This document shows, in pieces, positions 53,553-63,811 of a DNA stretch of 64,000 nucleotides (the stretch's first letter is position 1; every line of letters begins with the position of its first letter). The position numbers and the translations under genes were made by a program. The stretch is taken from contig NZ_NNRK01000033.1 in NCBI RefSeq assembly GCF_002252475.1, positions 124,001 to 188,000 on the forward strand, in the 5' to 3' direction. Source of the stretch: Brucella rhizosphaerae. GTDB taxonomy: Bacteria > Pseudomonadota > Alphaproteobacteria > Rhizobiales > Rhizobiaceae. Below the pieces are notes generated by a model that saw nothing but the letters and a program-made list of their open reading frames with translations, had not been told where the DNA came from and did no database searches.

Positions 53553-54871
53553 TCGCTTCCCTTCTTGGGCTTCGCCGGAGCTTTGGCGGTCTTTGTCGCT
53601 TTAGCGGCTCTGGCTGCCTTTACGGGGGCAGTCTTATGGCTCGTGGGAACATCGCCAGCTTCAACACGGGATGAAAACTCGGTAGCCTGACCTGAGCCAA
53701 GCTTGCTTGCCTGACCAACCCAGTTTTCGCGGGCAATACGACCATCAAATTTCAGATAGGTTTCAGCTTCAACAATGTCGGCTTCCGTCCAAGCGGCGAT
53801 CTGATCGAAATGATAGATGCCGTGTTCGTTGAGCTTTTTCTCGTTGACTGCGCCGATACCCTTGATGAGCGTCAGATTATCAGGTTTTCCACCACGCGCT
53901 GCGGCAAGCCCACCGGCAAAATATTGCGGTGCTTCGGTCTTTTTTTCTTCGATTACCTCTTCCGCAAGCTGAGCTGCGATAAAATCAGCAGGATCAGCAA
54001 CGCCAGGCTTATCCGCTTCTTCAATCAGGTCAGCAATCTCGTCATCGTCCACGCCAAGATAGGCAGCGATGACGCGCGGATCATTTCTGACTTTCTCAGG
54101 TGAGCCATCAGAAATTTTGGTGCCGTATTCAAGCACGATGACATGGTCGGAAATTTCCATAACCACCGACATGTCGTGCTCGATCAGAAGGATCGACGTG
54201 CCCGTTTCCTTGCGGATATCGAGCAGCAGCTTGTTCAGCTCAGCTGATTCACGCGGATTAAGCCCTGCAGCCGGTTCATCCAGGCAAAGTATTTCAGGCT
54301 CTGTGCACATGGCACGAGCAATCTCCAGACGGCGCTGATCGCCATAAGGCAGATCGCCAGCCGGATCGTCGGCACGGTCGATAAGATTGATCTTTTCAAG
54401 CCAGTCACGGGCTTTCTCAATCGCTGCCTTTGCAGCTTTCTTATAGCCCGGCAGACCAAGAAGCCCGAGGATCGTATAACCCGAGGATCGCATCAGTGTA
54501 TTGTGCTGTGCGACGAGCAGGTTTTCCAGAACAGTCAGACCCGAGAAGAGACGGATGTTCTGGAACGTACGAGCGACACGCGCCTCCTGCGTGATCTTGA
54601 AGTCGGGCAAGCGTTCCAGAAGGAACTTTTCGCCCGTATTCCGGTTCATCGTCAACATGCCGCCGGTCGGCTTATAGAAGCCGGTAATGCAGTTGAAGAC
54701 CGTAGTCTTGCCTGCACCGTTCGGACCGATGATCGCTGTGATGTCGCCCCGCTTCACATCGAAGCTCAGATCGTTGATCGCGACGAGACCGCCAAAGCGC
54801 ATCGACAGATGCTCAACTGTAAGAATGGTGTCTTTCGAACCATTGCCAGCCATAATTTTTGTCTCCGCCAT
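53549..54871 (-). CDS. livG: LivG ATPase with C-terminal helix-hairpin-helix extension
   Basis: A 440-residue protein; usual LivG is about 250-290. Residues 1-275 are a normal LivG ATPase: Walker A GPNGAGKTTVFNCI, DLPYGDQRRLEIARAM, ILCLDEPAAGLNP, and ending VIAAYLGVDDDE. Then follow an acidic linker, a helix-hairpin-helix module around 325-390 (NLTLIKGIGAVNEKKLNEHG, IYHFDQIAAWTEADIVEAE), and an Ala/Lys/Pro tail. A similar module is known as a C-terminal appendage on NuoE and L21 in the same group (recalled, not searched). Start at 54871 overlaps the livM stop by 1 bp (TGATG). Confidence 0.93.
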   Translation of the reverse strand: MAETKIMAGNGSKDTILTVEHLSMRFGGLVAINDLSFDVKRGDITAIIGPNGAGKTTVFNCITGFYKPTGGMLTMNRNTGEKFLLERLPDFKITQEARVARTFQNIRLFSGLTVLENLLVAQHNTLMRSSGYTILGLLGLPGYKKAAKAAIEKARDWLEKINLIDRADDPAGDLPYGDQRRLEIARAMCTEPEILCLDEPAAGLNPRESAELNKLLLDIRKETGTSILLIEHDMSVVMEISDHVIVLEYGTKISDGSPEKVRNDPRVIAAYLGVDDDEIADLIEEADKPGVADPADFIAAQLAEEVIEEKKTEAPQYFAGGLAAARGGKPDNLTLIKGIGAVNEKKLNEHGIYHFDQIAAWTEADIVEAETYLKFDGRIARENWVGQASKLGSGQATEFSSRVEAGDVPTSHKTAPVKAARAAKATKTAKAPAKPKKGSE

Positions 54872-56250
54872 CAGCCGTGCCCTTCCTTGGTAAAGGCACC
54901 CGACACCATCTTCTTCTCGTTGAGGAATGCGCTTGGTTCTCGGCTTCCGACAAATCCGCGTGGTTTCCAGACCATCACCACCACCATGGCCAGACCGAAG
55001 ATCAGCATGCGGTAGAGTTCAGGTGTGAAATTTGGACCGAAGATAGCCTTCAGGAAGCCCATTTCGCGCAGAATTTCCGTGCCGCCGATCATCGCGATTG
55101 CAGCAATGGCGATACCGACAAGCGATCCCATGCCACCCAAAACAACGATAGCGAGAATAACTGCGGATTCAAGGAACACGAAGGATTCGGGGCTGACGAA
55201 GCCCTGACGGGCAGCAAAGAAGGAACCGGCAAAACCACCGAACATCGCACCCGTCGCAAAGGCGGTGAGCTTAGTCGTGGTGGTGTTGATGCCGAGCGAA
55301 CGGCAGGCGATTTCATCTTCACGCAATGCTTCCCATGCACGTCCGACAGGCATGCGGCGCAGACGGATCGTGACCAGAGCCGTAACCAGAGCGAGGATGA
55401 GGATCACGTAGTAAAGGAAGAACTTGTAGTGAGCGGCAGAGAAAGTCAGGCCGAAATAAGCGGCAAAGCCATCCTTGCTGGCATTAAATGGCAGACCGAA
55501 GAAGGTCGCCTTGGCAATGCCGGAAATACCGAACGTGCCCCTGGTCAGATCTGTCCAGTTTATCAACACCAGTCGAATAATTTCACCGAAAGCGAGCGTC
55601 ACAATGGCCAGATAGTCACCACGCAGACGCAGGACCGGGAAGCCCAGAATAACGCCCCAAGTTGCCGCCAGAATGCCTGCAATCGGCAACAGCATCCAGA
55701 ACGACAGGCCGAAATACGAAGAAAGGATCGCGTAGGAATAAGCACCCACTGCATAGAAGGCGACATAACCCAGATCGAGCAGACCGGCGAGGCCAACCAC
55801 GATATTGAGGCCCCATGCGAGCATCACATAGATAAGAATCTGGACGCCGAAATTGTCGACCCATTTAAGCGAACCTTGCCAGCCAAGCATGCTGACGATC
55901 AGGACCGGGTAGACGAAAAGAAATACAACGCCAATCTGCGAAAAATGTTTGCGAAAGAAAGACGGGCTTCCGGCAGCAACTGTCGGACGACTCGCCTTCG
56001 CAAATTTGCGAGCTTCAAGCCAGGGCTGCAAGAAAGCGATAAAGCCAAAACGCCCGAAAGCAGCCATTGCGACCAGGATCGCAAGCGCTCCCCAGCGCTG
56101 TTGCAGCACGAGCTCATTATTGATGTTCTGGTCAGTCTTGAAACCAACGATGAGAACGAAAAGCCCCAATGCCAGTAATCCGGCAATGAAACCTTCACGA
56201 ATGGCCCGGGCAAAAAGGGAATCCGGGCGTGAACCTGCTTGTACGGCCAT
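54871..56250 (-). CDS. livM: Branched-chain amino acid ABC transporter permease LivM
   Basis: A 459-residue permease with about 10-11 membrane segments. Length is larger than E. coli LivM because of an N-terminal hydrophilic/cytoplasmic region plus two extra hydrophobic segments before residue 120. The family stretch [20 protein letters not shown] and [19 protein letters not shown] then [20 protein letters not shown], and [21 protein letters not shown] (EAA-like loop) are clear. It starts 2 bp after livH and overlaps livG. Confidence 0.94.
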   Translation of the reverse strand: MAVQAGSRPDSLFARAIREGFIAGLLALGLFVLIVGFKTDQNINNELVLQQRWGALAILVAMAAFGRFGFIAFLQPWLEARKFAKASRPTVAAGSPSFFRKHFSQIGVVFLFVYPVLIVSMLGWQGSLKWVDNFGVQILIYVMLAWGLNIVVGLAGLLDLGYVAFYAVGAYSYAILSSYFGLSFWMLLPIAGILAATWGVILGFPVLRLRGDYLAIVTLAFGEIIRLVLINWTDLTRGTFGISGIAKATFFGLPFNASKDGFAAYFGLTFSAAHYKFFLYYVILILALVTALVTIRLRRMPVGRAWEALREDEIACRSLGINTTTTKLTAFATGAMFGGFAGSFFAARQGFVSPESFVFLESAVILAIVVLGGMGSLVGIAIAAIAMIGGTEILREMGFLKAIFGPNFTPELYRMLIFGLAMVVVMVWKPRGFVGSREPSAFLNEKKMVSGAFTKEGHG

Positions 56251-56252
56251 GA

Positions 56253-57161
56253 TTACACCTTTTCGACTTCAGGACGACCAAGAATGCCGGACGGCATGAA
56301 GATGAGTACGATGGCAAGGATCGAGAACGCGGCAACATCCTTGTAATCGATCGAGAAATAAGCTGACCACAACGCCTCGATGAGACCAATCAGCAAACCG
56401 CCAACAACAGCACCCGGCAGAGAGCCGATCCCGCCCAGAACCGCAGCCGTGAACGCCTTGACGCCGGGGATAAACCCGTCGGCAAAGGAAATCACGCCGT
56501 AGAAGGAGAGATAAAGCGTACCGGCAACAGCCGCCAGCATGGCCCCCATAACGAAGGTCAGCGAAATCACGCGATCGACATTGATGCCGAGAAGTGCCGC
56601 CATCTTACGATCCTGTTCGCAGGCACGCTGCGCACGACCCAGCGATGTGCGGTTAACGATGTACCAGAAGATCGTCAGCAACAACGCCGTCACCACGATG
56701 ACCACGATCTGCTTAAGCGAGATCGTTACCTCGGTTCCGAAGATGCTGTAAGAGCCGTTCAGCAATTGCGGCACCGGCTTGTTGCGCGGTCCCTGCGTCA
56801 CCTGGACGAAGTTGGACAATGCAATGGACATACCGATTGCCGTGATCAACGGCGCCAGGCGAAACGATCCACGCAGAGGCCGGTAAGCCGCCCGCTCGAT
56901 CGTCCAGCTCCAAAGCCCCGTCAGAAGCATTGCAACGACCATCATAACGAGCAACATGAGCGCGATTGGCAGCGCTCCTATGAATGTTGTGATGATTAGA
57001 AAAACAATCAGCGCCATAAAGGCGCCGAGCATAAAGACATCGCCATGTGCAAAGTTGATCATGCCGATAATGCCGTAGACCATCGTATACCCGATGGCGA
57101 TCAGGCCATAGATCGATCCGAGCGCGAGCCCGTTGATCACCTGCTGGAAGAAATATTCCAT
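56253..57161 (-). CDS. livH: Branched-chain amino acid ABC transporter permease LivH
   Basis: A 302-residue permease with about 8 membrane segments. Diagnostic segments: [60 protein letters not shown] (EAA-like loop), and [20 protein letters not shown]. It is the first gene of the livHMGF-DUF6867 operon; its upstream region carries a 9-bp perfect inverted repeat. Confidence 0.95.
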   Translation of the reverse strand: MEYFFQQVINGLALGSIYGLIAIGYTMVYGIIGMINFAHGDVFMLGAFMALIVFLIITTFIGALPIALMLLVMMVVAMLLTGLWSWTIERAAYRPLRGSFRLAPLITAIGMSIALSNFVQVTQGPRNKPVPQLLNGSYSIFGTEVTISLKQIVVIVVTALLLTIFWYIVNRTSLGRAQRACEQDRKMAALLGINVDRVISLTFVMGAMLAAVAGTLYLSFYGVISFADGFIPGVKAFTAAVLGGIGSLPGAVVGGLLIGLIEALWSAYFSIDYKDVAAFSILAIVLIFMPSGILGRPEVEKV

Positions 57162-57274
57162 CTAGAAGCCACCCATTTTACTCTATCCGGTTTTATTGCC
57201 GCATCATTATTTCGTGCGACTTCATTTTTTCCCGGATAATTACACCTAACGGCTGTATAAAGGAATGCAAGCCC

Positions 57275-57293
57275 CTTTTGTCTCAGACAAAAG
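57275..57293. promoter_or_regulatory. Palindrome upstream of livH
   Basis: CTTTTGTCT-C-AGACAAAAG, perfect 9-bp arms around one base, 114 bp upstream of the livH start. It may be an operator for a regulator of the liv operon. Confidence 0.5.
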
Positions 57294-57408
57294 ACTAATG
57301 ACTTCCTTCCTCCACAAACTAGTTATGTCCCCTATAAAGGACCCTGTATATATTTTTTTCTCCTACCAAGGGCCATTTATTCCATAGTTTTCCCAATGCG
57401 TCACAGAC

Positions 57409-57436
57409 AAAAAATAGGGAGTTTCCCCCTATTTTT
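57409..57436 (-). terminator. Terminator of the hydroxyproline genes
   Basis: AAAAATAGGG / CCCTATTTTT arms with a short loop, 17 bp past the epimerase stop, T-rich in both directions. Confidence 0.8.
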
Positions 57437-57452
57437 GCCTACCGTACCGGTT

Positions 57453-58454
57453 TTACGCAACAGTAAACCCATGCGCAAACGGATCGCGGTCATCAATGAA
57501 GATCGTATTATAGCCTGTCATGCGCGCCCAGCCTGCAATGGAAGGGATGATTCCCGTACCGCCAGCCACATCAACTGCGCGCTCCACCCGACCGTGAAAC
57601 AGCGATCCAATGATCGATTCATGCACGAAATCATCACCCGGTTTCAGCTTTCCTTTGGCCGTAAGCTGCGCCATTCGGGCCGAAGTGCCTGTGCCACAAG
57701 GCGAACGGTCAATCGCTTTGTCGCCATAGAAAACTGCGTTGCGCGCATGGGCTTCAGGATGCACCGGCTTTCCCGTCCAGAGAATATGCGTCAGACGATT
57801 GATGTCCGCTAGCTCTGGATGCTGGAAATTATATTTCTCGTTCAAACGCTCTCGCAGCACCGGACTCCAGGCAATAAACTGCAGAGCAGAATAATCTTGC
57901 ATGTCGGTGTAATTTTCTTGCGGCTCGACAATTGCATAGAAGTTTCCGCCATAGGCAACATCGACCTTAATCGGCCCAAGATCAGGGCATTCCACTTCCA
58001 GTCCTTCCGCATAAAGGAAGGCCGGAACATTGGTGAGACGGACGCGATCCACATATTGGCCGTTCTGCTCGTATTCAATGGACACAAGTCCTGCGGGCGT
58101 ATCGAGATTGAGCTTTCCCGGTATCTTGGGCGTCACAAGCCCCTGCTCAATCACCATCGTCACTGTACCAATGGTGCCATGTCCACACATCGGCAAGCAG
58201 CCCGAGGTTTCAATGAATAACACCGCGACATCGCAATCCGGACGTGTCGACGGGTAGAGAATGGAGCCGGACATCATGTCATGTCCGCGCGGCTCAAACA
58301 TGAGCCCTGTGCGAATCCAATCATACTCGCGCAAGAAATGTGCGCGCTTTTCCATCATGTTGGAACCTTCAAGGTTCGGGCCACCACCTGCAACAAGACG
58401 CACCGGGTTGCCGCATGTATGTCCGTCGATGCAGAAGAAAGAATGTTTTGCCAT
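57453..58454 (-). CDS. prpA: 4-hydroxyproline epimerase (proline racemase family, PrpA-like)
   Basis: A 333-residue member of the proline racemase family. The two catalytic cysteines are in place: Cys90 in PMCGHGTIG and Cys253 in RSPCGTGTSAR. Family members of this group epimerise trans-4-hydroxy-L-proline to cis-4-hydroxy-D-proline; a Brucella homologue is known as PrpA and has been reported as a B-cell mitogen. The context, an FAD dehydrogenase of the DadA type 5 bp upstream and a divergent GntR regulator, fits hydroxyproline degradation better than proline racemisation. The later deaminase and dehydrogenase are not in the window. Confidence 0.9.
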   Translation of the reverse strand: MAKHSFFCIDGHTCGNPVRLVAGGGPNLEGSNMMEKRAHFLREYDWIRTGLMFEPRGHDMMSGSILYPSTRPDCDVAVLFIETSGCLPMCGHGTIGTVTMVIEQGLVTPKIPGKLNLDTPAGLVSIEYEQNGQYVDRVRLTNVPAFLYAEGLEVECPDLGPIKVDVAYGGNFYAIVEPQENYTDMQDYSALQFIAWSPVLRERLNEKYNFQHPELADINRLTHILWTGKPVHPEAHARNAVFYGDKAIDRSPCGTGTSARMAQLTAKGKLKPGDDFVHESIIGSLFHGRVERAVDVAGGTGIIPSIAGWARMTGYNTIFIDDRDPFAHGFTVA

Positions 58455-58459
58455 AATGG

Positions 58460-59722
58460 TCAGTTCCGAAAACGTTGTGGCTTGAATGGTTCAATATTGA
58501 TGGCAGGAGTGGACCCCGTGATGAGATCACAGATAAGTCGCCCTGTCGCCGCAGATTGTGTAAGGCCCAGATGCCCATGGCCAAAACCATAGTAGATATT
58601 GCCGCCTGAAGATGCGCGGCCGATAACCGGCATTGAATCGGGAAGTGACGGGCGATAGCCCATCCATTGCCGTCCGCCCTCGGTCTTCAGCCCCGGTAAA
58701 AACATAGCGGCTTTTTTCAGCATTGCAGCCGAGCGTGCAAAGTTTGGCGGCAATTGCAGCCCCCCAAATTCGACAGCTCCGCCAACGCGCAGACCTGTCG
58801 CCATCGGCGTAACAACAAAGCCATGACCGGGAAAAGTCAGCTGGCGCTTGACATCAAAGCTTCCGACGGGAAGCGTCGTGTTATAGCCGCGCTCCGTATC
58901 AAGCGGTACGGCATCGCCAAATCCCTGGGCCAGATTCCGCGACCATGCACCCGCCATAAGCACGAGATTCGCAGCGTTAATTTCCTTGCCATCTTCAAGG
59001 CTGATAACCGCACCACCATCAAGCTTTTGTGCGCTTACCACCTTAGCCTGCAGGAAGCGCGCACCCTTACTTTCCGCATAAGCCCATATGGCCTGACCGA
59101 ATAATTTCGGATCGCTTACATTCTTCCATCCGGGAACGAAAGTGCCGGCCACAAAACGCGGGGCGAGCCCCGGCTGCAATTCCTTCAAGCGGCTTCCGCG
59201 CACATGTTCATAGGCTATGCCCGCCTTCTCACGCGCATCCCACCCGGCTTGCGATGCGGCAAGCTCGGCTTCGCTTTCATAAAGTTCGAGATTGCCATCT
59301 TCCTGCAATCTATCGCGCAAACCCGCACGATTAATCAGCCCCAGCATCTCGCTTTCCGCAAGGCGCATCATATTGCCTTGAGCAACCGTGGTCTTTTCAA
59401 GCGCTTCGGCGCTGCTCGCGCGCCAGAAACGATAAAGCCATGGGATCATTTTAGGGAGATAGGAAGGGCGGATAGTGAACGGCCCGAGCGGGTCCATCAA
59501 CCATCCCGGAACTTTGCGCATGACGCCTTTTGAAGCCATTGGCAGAATGTCGGAAAATGCGAGGGCCGCAGCATTGCCGGAACTTGTTTCCTCGCAAATG
59601 CCGCTGCGGTCAATCACAAGAACATCACGACCATTTTCAGCCAGCAGTGCAGCAGTGGCAACACCAACGATCCCACCGCCAATGATGACTATGTCGTGTT
59701 GCCCCTTCAGATCAGAATTCAT
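58460..59722 (-). CDS. FAD-dependent D-amino acid dehydrogenase (probable D-hydroxyproline dehydrogenase)
   Basis: A 420-residue DadA/DAO-type flavoprotein. The FAD-binding dinucleotide fold VIIGGGIVGVATAALLAENG is at 11-30, with IDRSGICEETSSGNAA following; YYGFGHGHLGLTQSAATGRL near the C terminus is the second FAD site. It should oxidise the cis-4-hydroxy-D-proline made by the epimerase next to it, passing electrons to the respiratory chain. GGGAGCC precedes the ATG. It is the first gene of the pair and faces the GntR regulator. Confidence 0.9.
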   Translation of the reverse strand: MNSDLKGQHDIVIIGGGIVGVATAALLAENGRDVLVIDRSGICEETSSGNAAALAFSDILPMASKGVMRKVPGWLMDPLGPFTIRPSYLPKMIPWLYRFWRASSAEALEKTTVAQGNMMRLAESEMLGLINRAGLRDRLQEDGNLELYESEAELAASQAGWDAREKAGIAYEHVRGSRLKELQPGLAPRFVAGTFVPGWKNVSDPKLFGQAIWAYAESKGARFLQAKVVSAQKLDGGAVISLEDGKEINAANLVLMAGAWSRNLAQGFGDAVPLDTERGYNTTLPVGSFDVKRQLTFPGHGFVVTPMATGLRVGGAVEFGGLQLPPNFARSAAMLKKAAMFLPGLKTEGGRQWMGYRPSLPDSMPVIGRASSGGNIYYGFGHGHLGLTQSAATGRLICDLITGSTPAINIEPFKPQRFRN

Positions 59723-59909
59723 AAATGCACGGCTCCCGACCGGTCTTCTAATATTCGTCTCAGCTTACAACTCTGATCTATTTTCGCGCCAGTCACACCG
59801 GGTCTGTCCATCCATTTTTTGGAATGACACCATGCCAAAAGCTCGCTATCGATGATAATCGCTCTGTCGCGGTATTCTTGTTATTGTGCAGCGACATCGC
59901 GCTCTTCAT

Positions 59910-59932
59910 TGATATATCACAGATATATCTGT
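59910..59932. promoter_or_regulatory. Probable GntR operator
   Basis: TGATATATCA (59910-59919) and ACAGATATATCTGT (59919-59932) are two perfect palindromes sharing the GATATATC core. They lie between the divergent dehydrogenase and GntR genes. Confidence 0.6.
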
Positions 59933-59978
59933 AAGGTCCGTTTGTGTCAATTCCTATCAGGATAAGGCTTAGATCTGC

Positions 59979-60662
59979 ATGGAACATGCAAGCGTCCACG
60001 ACAATACAGCGAAACACAGCATAGCTCTTATCGACAGCTGGGGAAGCGAAAGCCTCGCCGAACAAGCCTATCGCGTTTTGGAACGCTCGATTGTGACGCT
60101 TGAACTGGAACCTGGTGCAATCGTCAACGAACGGTCCCTGATAGAACTGACCGGAATGGGGCGCACCCCGATACGCGAAGCGATTCAGCGCCTGGCTTGG
60201 GAAGGACTGGTTGAGGTCCGCCCCCGTTCCGGTATTGCGATCGCGCAGATTGACCCAACGGATTTCACCAAGGTTCTGGATGCGCGCGAAGGTGTCGAGC
60301 GTGTGTTGGCGCGGGATGCCGCCCGCTTTGGCAGCGCACGCGATTATGAACGGCTGAAAGCTGCTGCCGACGCCATGCGTCAGGCCATACCAGCAGAAGA
60401 TGTTTCGCTATTTCTGGATGCGGACAAGGCATTTGATATCGTGCTCGGTGCGGCAGCCAGCAATCCTTACGCAGCACGTCTGGCAGCGCCCCTACAGACC
60501 CATAGTCGCAGATTCTGGTTCAGGCTGCGGCCATCCACTGGTATCACGGGTTCAGCGAATGCCCATGCCGCTTTGATCGAAGCCATTATATCCCGTGAAC
60601 CGGAGCGCGCCAGCGACACGGCCAGCGAATTGATGGCTTATCTGCGCACGCTTGCGCCGTGA
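59979..60662 (+). CDS. GntR family regulator, FadR/FCD type
   Basis: A 227-residue GntR regulator. The winged helix runs from residue 22 (SLAEQAYRVLERSIVTLELE, then LIELTGMGRTPIREAIQRLA) and the C-terminal FCD ligand domain is all-helical (LDAREGVERVLARDAARFGS…AHAALIEAIISREPERASD). FCD regulators typically bind small carboxylates or amino acids. Divergence from the hydroxyproline genes and the palindromes between them make it their likely controller. Confidence 0.92.
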   Translation: MEHASVHDNTAKHSIALIDSWGSESLAEQAYRVLERSIVTLELEPGAIVNERSLIELTGMGRTPIREAIQRLAWEGLVEVRPRSGIAIAQIDPTDFTKVLDAREGVERVLARDAARFGSARDYERLKAAADAMRQAIPAEDVSLFLDADKAFDIVLGAAASNPYAARLAAPLQTHSRRFWFRLRPSTGITGSANAHAALIEAIISREPERASDTASELMAYLRTLAP

Positions 60663-60672
60663 TCACTCAGCA

Positions 60673-60888
60673 TCACCGCGCGCTTAAAGCTTTGGATGCT
60701 CGCTTGGTTCGGCTGACGAAAAGCGACGTTGTGGCATCGGTGTCGAAGACCAGTCCATCATCGGTGCCGACATCATTCAATGCACGCGCGTAGGCATGTC
60801 GCGTTCCGTGCTCCATATCGCGGGTCTGCACTGAGGCTATCGATAGAATCGCCAGTAGCCCCACCATTGTTTGTGACGAGTAACGCAT
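60673..60888 (-). CDS. Small possibly exported hypothetical protein
   Basis: A 71-residue frame starting MRYSSQTMVGLLAILSIASV, which resembles a short signal peptide, followed by a hydrophilic stretch (TRHAYARALNDVGTDDGLVF) and a basic end. GGAG lies 8 bases upstream of the chosen ATG at 60888; the frame continues upstream to 60990 without coding appearance. I recognise no family. It is convergent with the GntR gene, 10 bp away. Confidence 0.45.
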   Translation of the reverse strand: MRYSSQTMVGLLAILSIASVQTRDMEHGTRHAYARALNDVGTDDGLVFDTDATTSLFVSRTKRASKALSAR

Positions 60889-61031
60889 CTCCGACGCTCC
60901 GCCATGAATTTTAATTGGGGGGAAATTAAGCTGAAGCTCATGTCCGAAAAATGGCAAATACCGATCTAAGTCAGGGCGACTATTCACCAAACCGAGATTC
61001 GTCCCGCCTGAAATCTGAATCCCGAAAGACG

Positions 61032-61469
61032 CTAATGTGTCTTGTTCATCGATTCCGACATCTTGCGCATTACATTGAGTGCGGTTCTGAGCTCTTCGTC
61101 GCTGACGCCTTCCAGCAAATCAGCGCGTACATCGCCAGCAAGCTTCACCACCTGCTCAGCGAGCAACTTGCCTTCTTCGGTCATTACAATGCGCTTTGCG
61201 CGACGATCGCCTTCAACAGCCTGGCGTTCCACAAAAGCCTGGCGCTCCAATCCATCGATCAAACGAACCATGGTGGCATTTTCGATCTCAAGCACCTCTG
61301 CCAATTCCTTCTGGTAAAGGCCTTCCTGATCAATCAGCGTCAGCAGAGTACGTGCACGGGCCAGTGTAAGGCCCCTTTCTTTGACGCGAGCATCAAACAA
61401 TGTGCGAAGTCTGCGATTGACCTTCGCCATCGCGTCGATCATTTCCGCACTCACATCTGCTCTGCTCAT
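61032..61469 (-). CDS. MarR family transcription regulator
   Basis: A 145-residue MarR-type regulator: RARTLLTLIDQEGLYQKELA, then EIENATMVRLIDGLERQAFV and the wing QAVEGDRRAKRIVMTEEGKL. It binds DNA as a dimer and is usually released by aromatic compounds, oxidants or drugs. No target gene is adjacent on either side. A TTAGG-GA-CCTAA palindrome 15 bp upstream of the start suggests autoregulation. Confidence 0.9.
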   Translation of the reverse strand: MSRADVSAEMIDAMAKVNRRLRTLFDARVKERGLTLARARTLLTLIDQEGLYQKELAEVLEIENATMVRLIDGLERQAFVERQAVEGDRRAKRIVMTEEGKLLAEQVVKLAGDVRADLLEGVSDEELRTALNVMRKMSESMNKTH

Positions 61470-61484
61470 CGTGAAAGCCTTATA

Positions 61485-61496
61485 TTAGGGACCTAA
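61485..61496. promoter_or_regulatory. Possible MarR operator
   Basis: TTAGG-GA-CCTAA, perfect 5-bp arms 16 bp upstream of the MarR start. A further TTAGTTAATTGTTAGG overlaps on the minus strand. Confidence 0.4.
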
Positions 61497-61629
61497 CAAT
61501 TAACTAATGAGATAAATTGCCGACACACAGTTTTCAAGCGATCATACGGACCTCACGCAAGCGTGATGGTATAAGTATCACGTGAAATCGGCCCTGTTGA
61601 AAAATCCATGCCAATAAAACTCAAAATAA

Positions 61630-61655
61630 GAAAAGCGGACCGAAGCCCGCTTTTC
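61630..61655 (-). terminator. Terminator of the atp operon
   Basis: GAAAAGCGG / CCGCTTTTC arms around ACCGAAGC, 38 bp past atpC; TTATTTTG follows on the minus strand. Confidence 0.8.
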
Positions 61656-61692
61656 AAAAATTTGCGATATGGGAAGCCGAAGCCTAACCCTT

Positions 61693-62100
61693 TCAGGCCG
61701 GTAACACCGTCCCCTGCAGTGTCATCAGCTGATGCAGGAAAATCTCTGCCTTTGTGCGATGTTCGTTCGACGAAGCATCTTCAAGATGCTTGCGAGCGAG
61801 TTCGATACGCTTCTGAATATCGGCTGGATCAATGTCGTCAACATGCGTTGCAGATTCGGCCAGAACAGTGCAGCCCTGAGGGGTAATGTCGGCAAAGCCG
61901 CCAAAAACCACATAGGAATCGGACTTGCCGTCGCTCAGCTTAACCGAAACAACACCGGGCATGATCGTCGTCATCAACGGCGAATGACCGGCAAGAGCCG
62001 TCAAATAGCCTTCACTGCCCGGAATGACGACTTCCGTCACCTGTGCGGATAGCAGAAGGCGTTCAGGCGACACGAGTTCGAATTGGAAAGCTTGAGCCAT
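61693..62100 (-). CDS. atpC: ATP synthase F1 epsilon subunit
   Basis: A 135-residue subunit of the F1 central stalk that couples rotation and inhibits ATP hydrolysis. FQFELVSPERLLLSAQVTEV and VVIPGSEGYLTALAGHSPLM form the N-terminal beta sandwich; the helical C-terminal hairpin (DIQKRIELARKHLEDASSNE) follows. The start at 62100 (MAQAFQFEL) has GTGAG upstream; 62109 is an alternative. It is the last gene of the atp operon, separated from atpD by 125 bp containing a repeat and a palindrome. Confidence 0.96.
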   Translation of the reverse strand: MAQAFQFELVSPERLLLSAQVTEVVIPGSEGYLTALAGHSPLMTTIMPGVVSVKLSDGKSDSYVVFGGFADITPQGCTVLAESATHVDDIDPADIQKRIELARKHLEDASSNEHRTKAEIFLHQLMTLQGTVLPA

Positions 62101-62119
62101 GGTTCTCACTTAAATTTCC

Positions 62120-62170
62120 AGAGCTTGATCCCGAAAGTGGAAACCGATTTTCGGAAAAGATCATGCTCAA
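62120..62170 (+). repeat. Type A palindromic repeat inside the atp operon
   Basis: GAGCTTGATCCCGAAAGTGG, AAACCGATTTTCGGAAAAGA, TCATGCTC. The outer arms GAGC-TGATC/GATCA-GCTC carry paired changes from type A. It lies between atpD and atpC, on the strand opposite to transcription. Confidence 0.75.
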
Positions 62171-62189
62171 ACAAATGAACAGGCATTTG

Positions 62190-62211
62190 CGGCGGGCTTT
62201 AAAGCCCGCCG
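62190..62211. promoter_or_regulatory. Perfect palindrome after atpD
   Basis: CGGCGGGCTTT-AAAGCCCGCCG, 22 bp, 13 bp past the atpD stop. No T-run follows. It may act as an mRNA stabiliser or partial terminator and lower atpC expression relative to atpD. Confidence 0.6.
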
Positions 62212-62224
62212 AAAACTCAATTCA

Positions 62225-63811
<1,587 letters not shown>

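Noticed and set aside
54859-56178. 439-codon plus-strand ORF antisense to livM
   Set aside because: It is the complement of a membrane permease: composition is extreme in Asp/Glu/Asn/His/Arg/Gln, there is no ribosome site, and livM is clearly the real gene.
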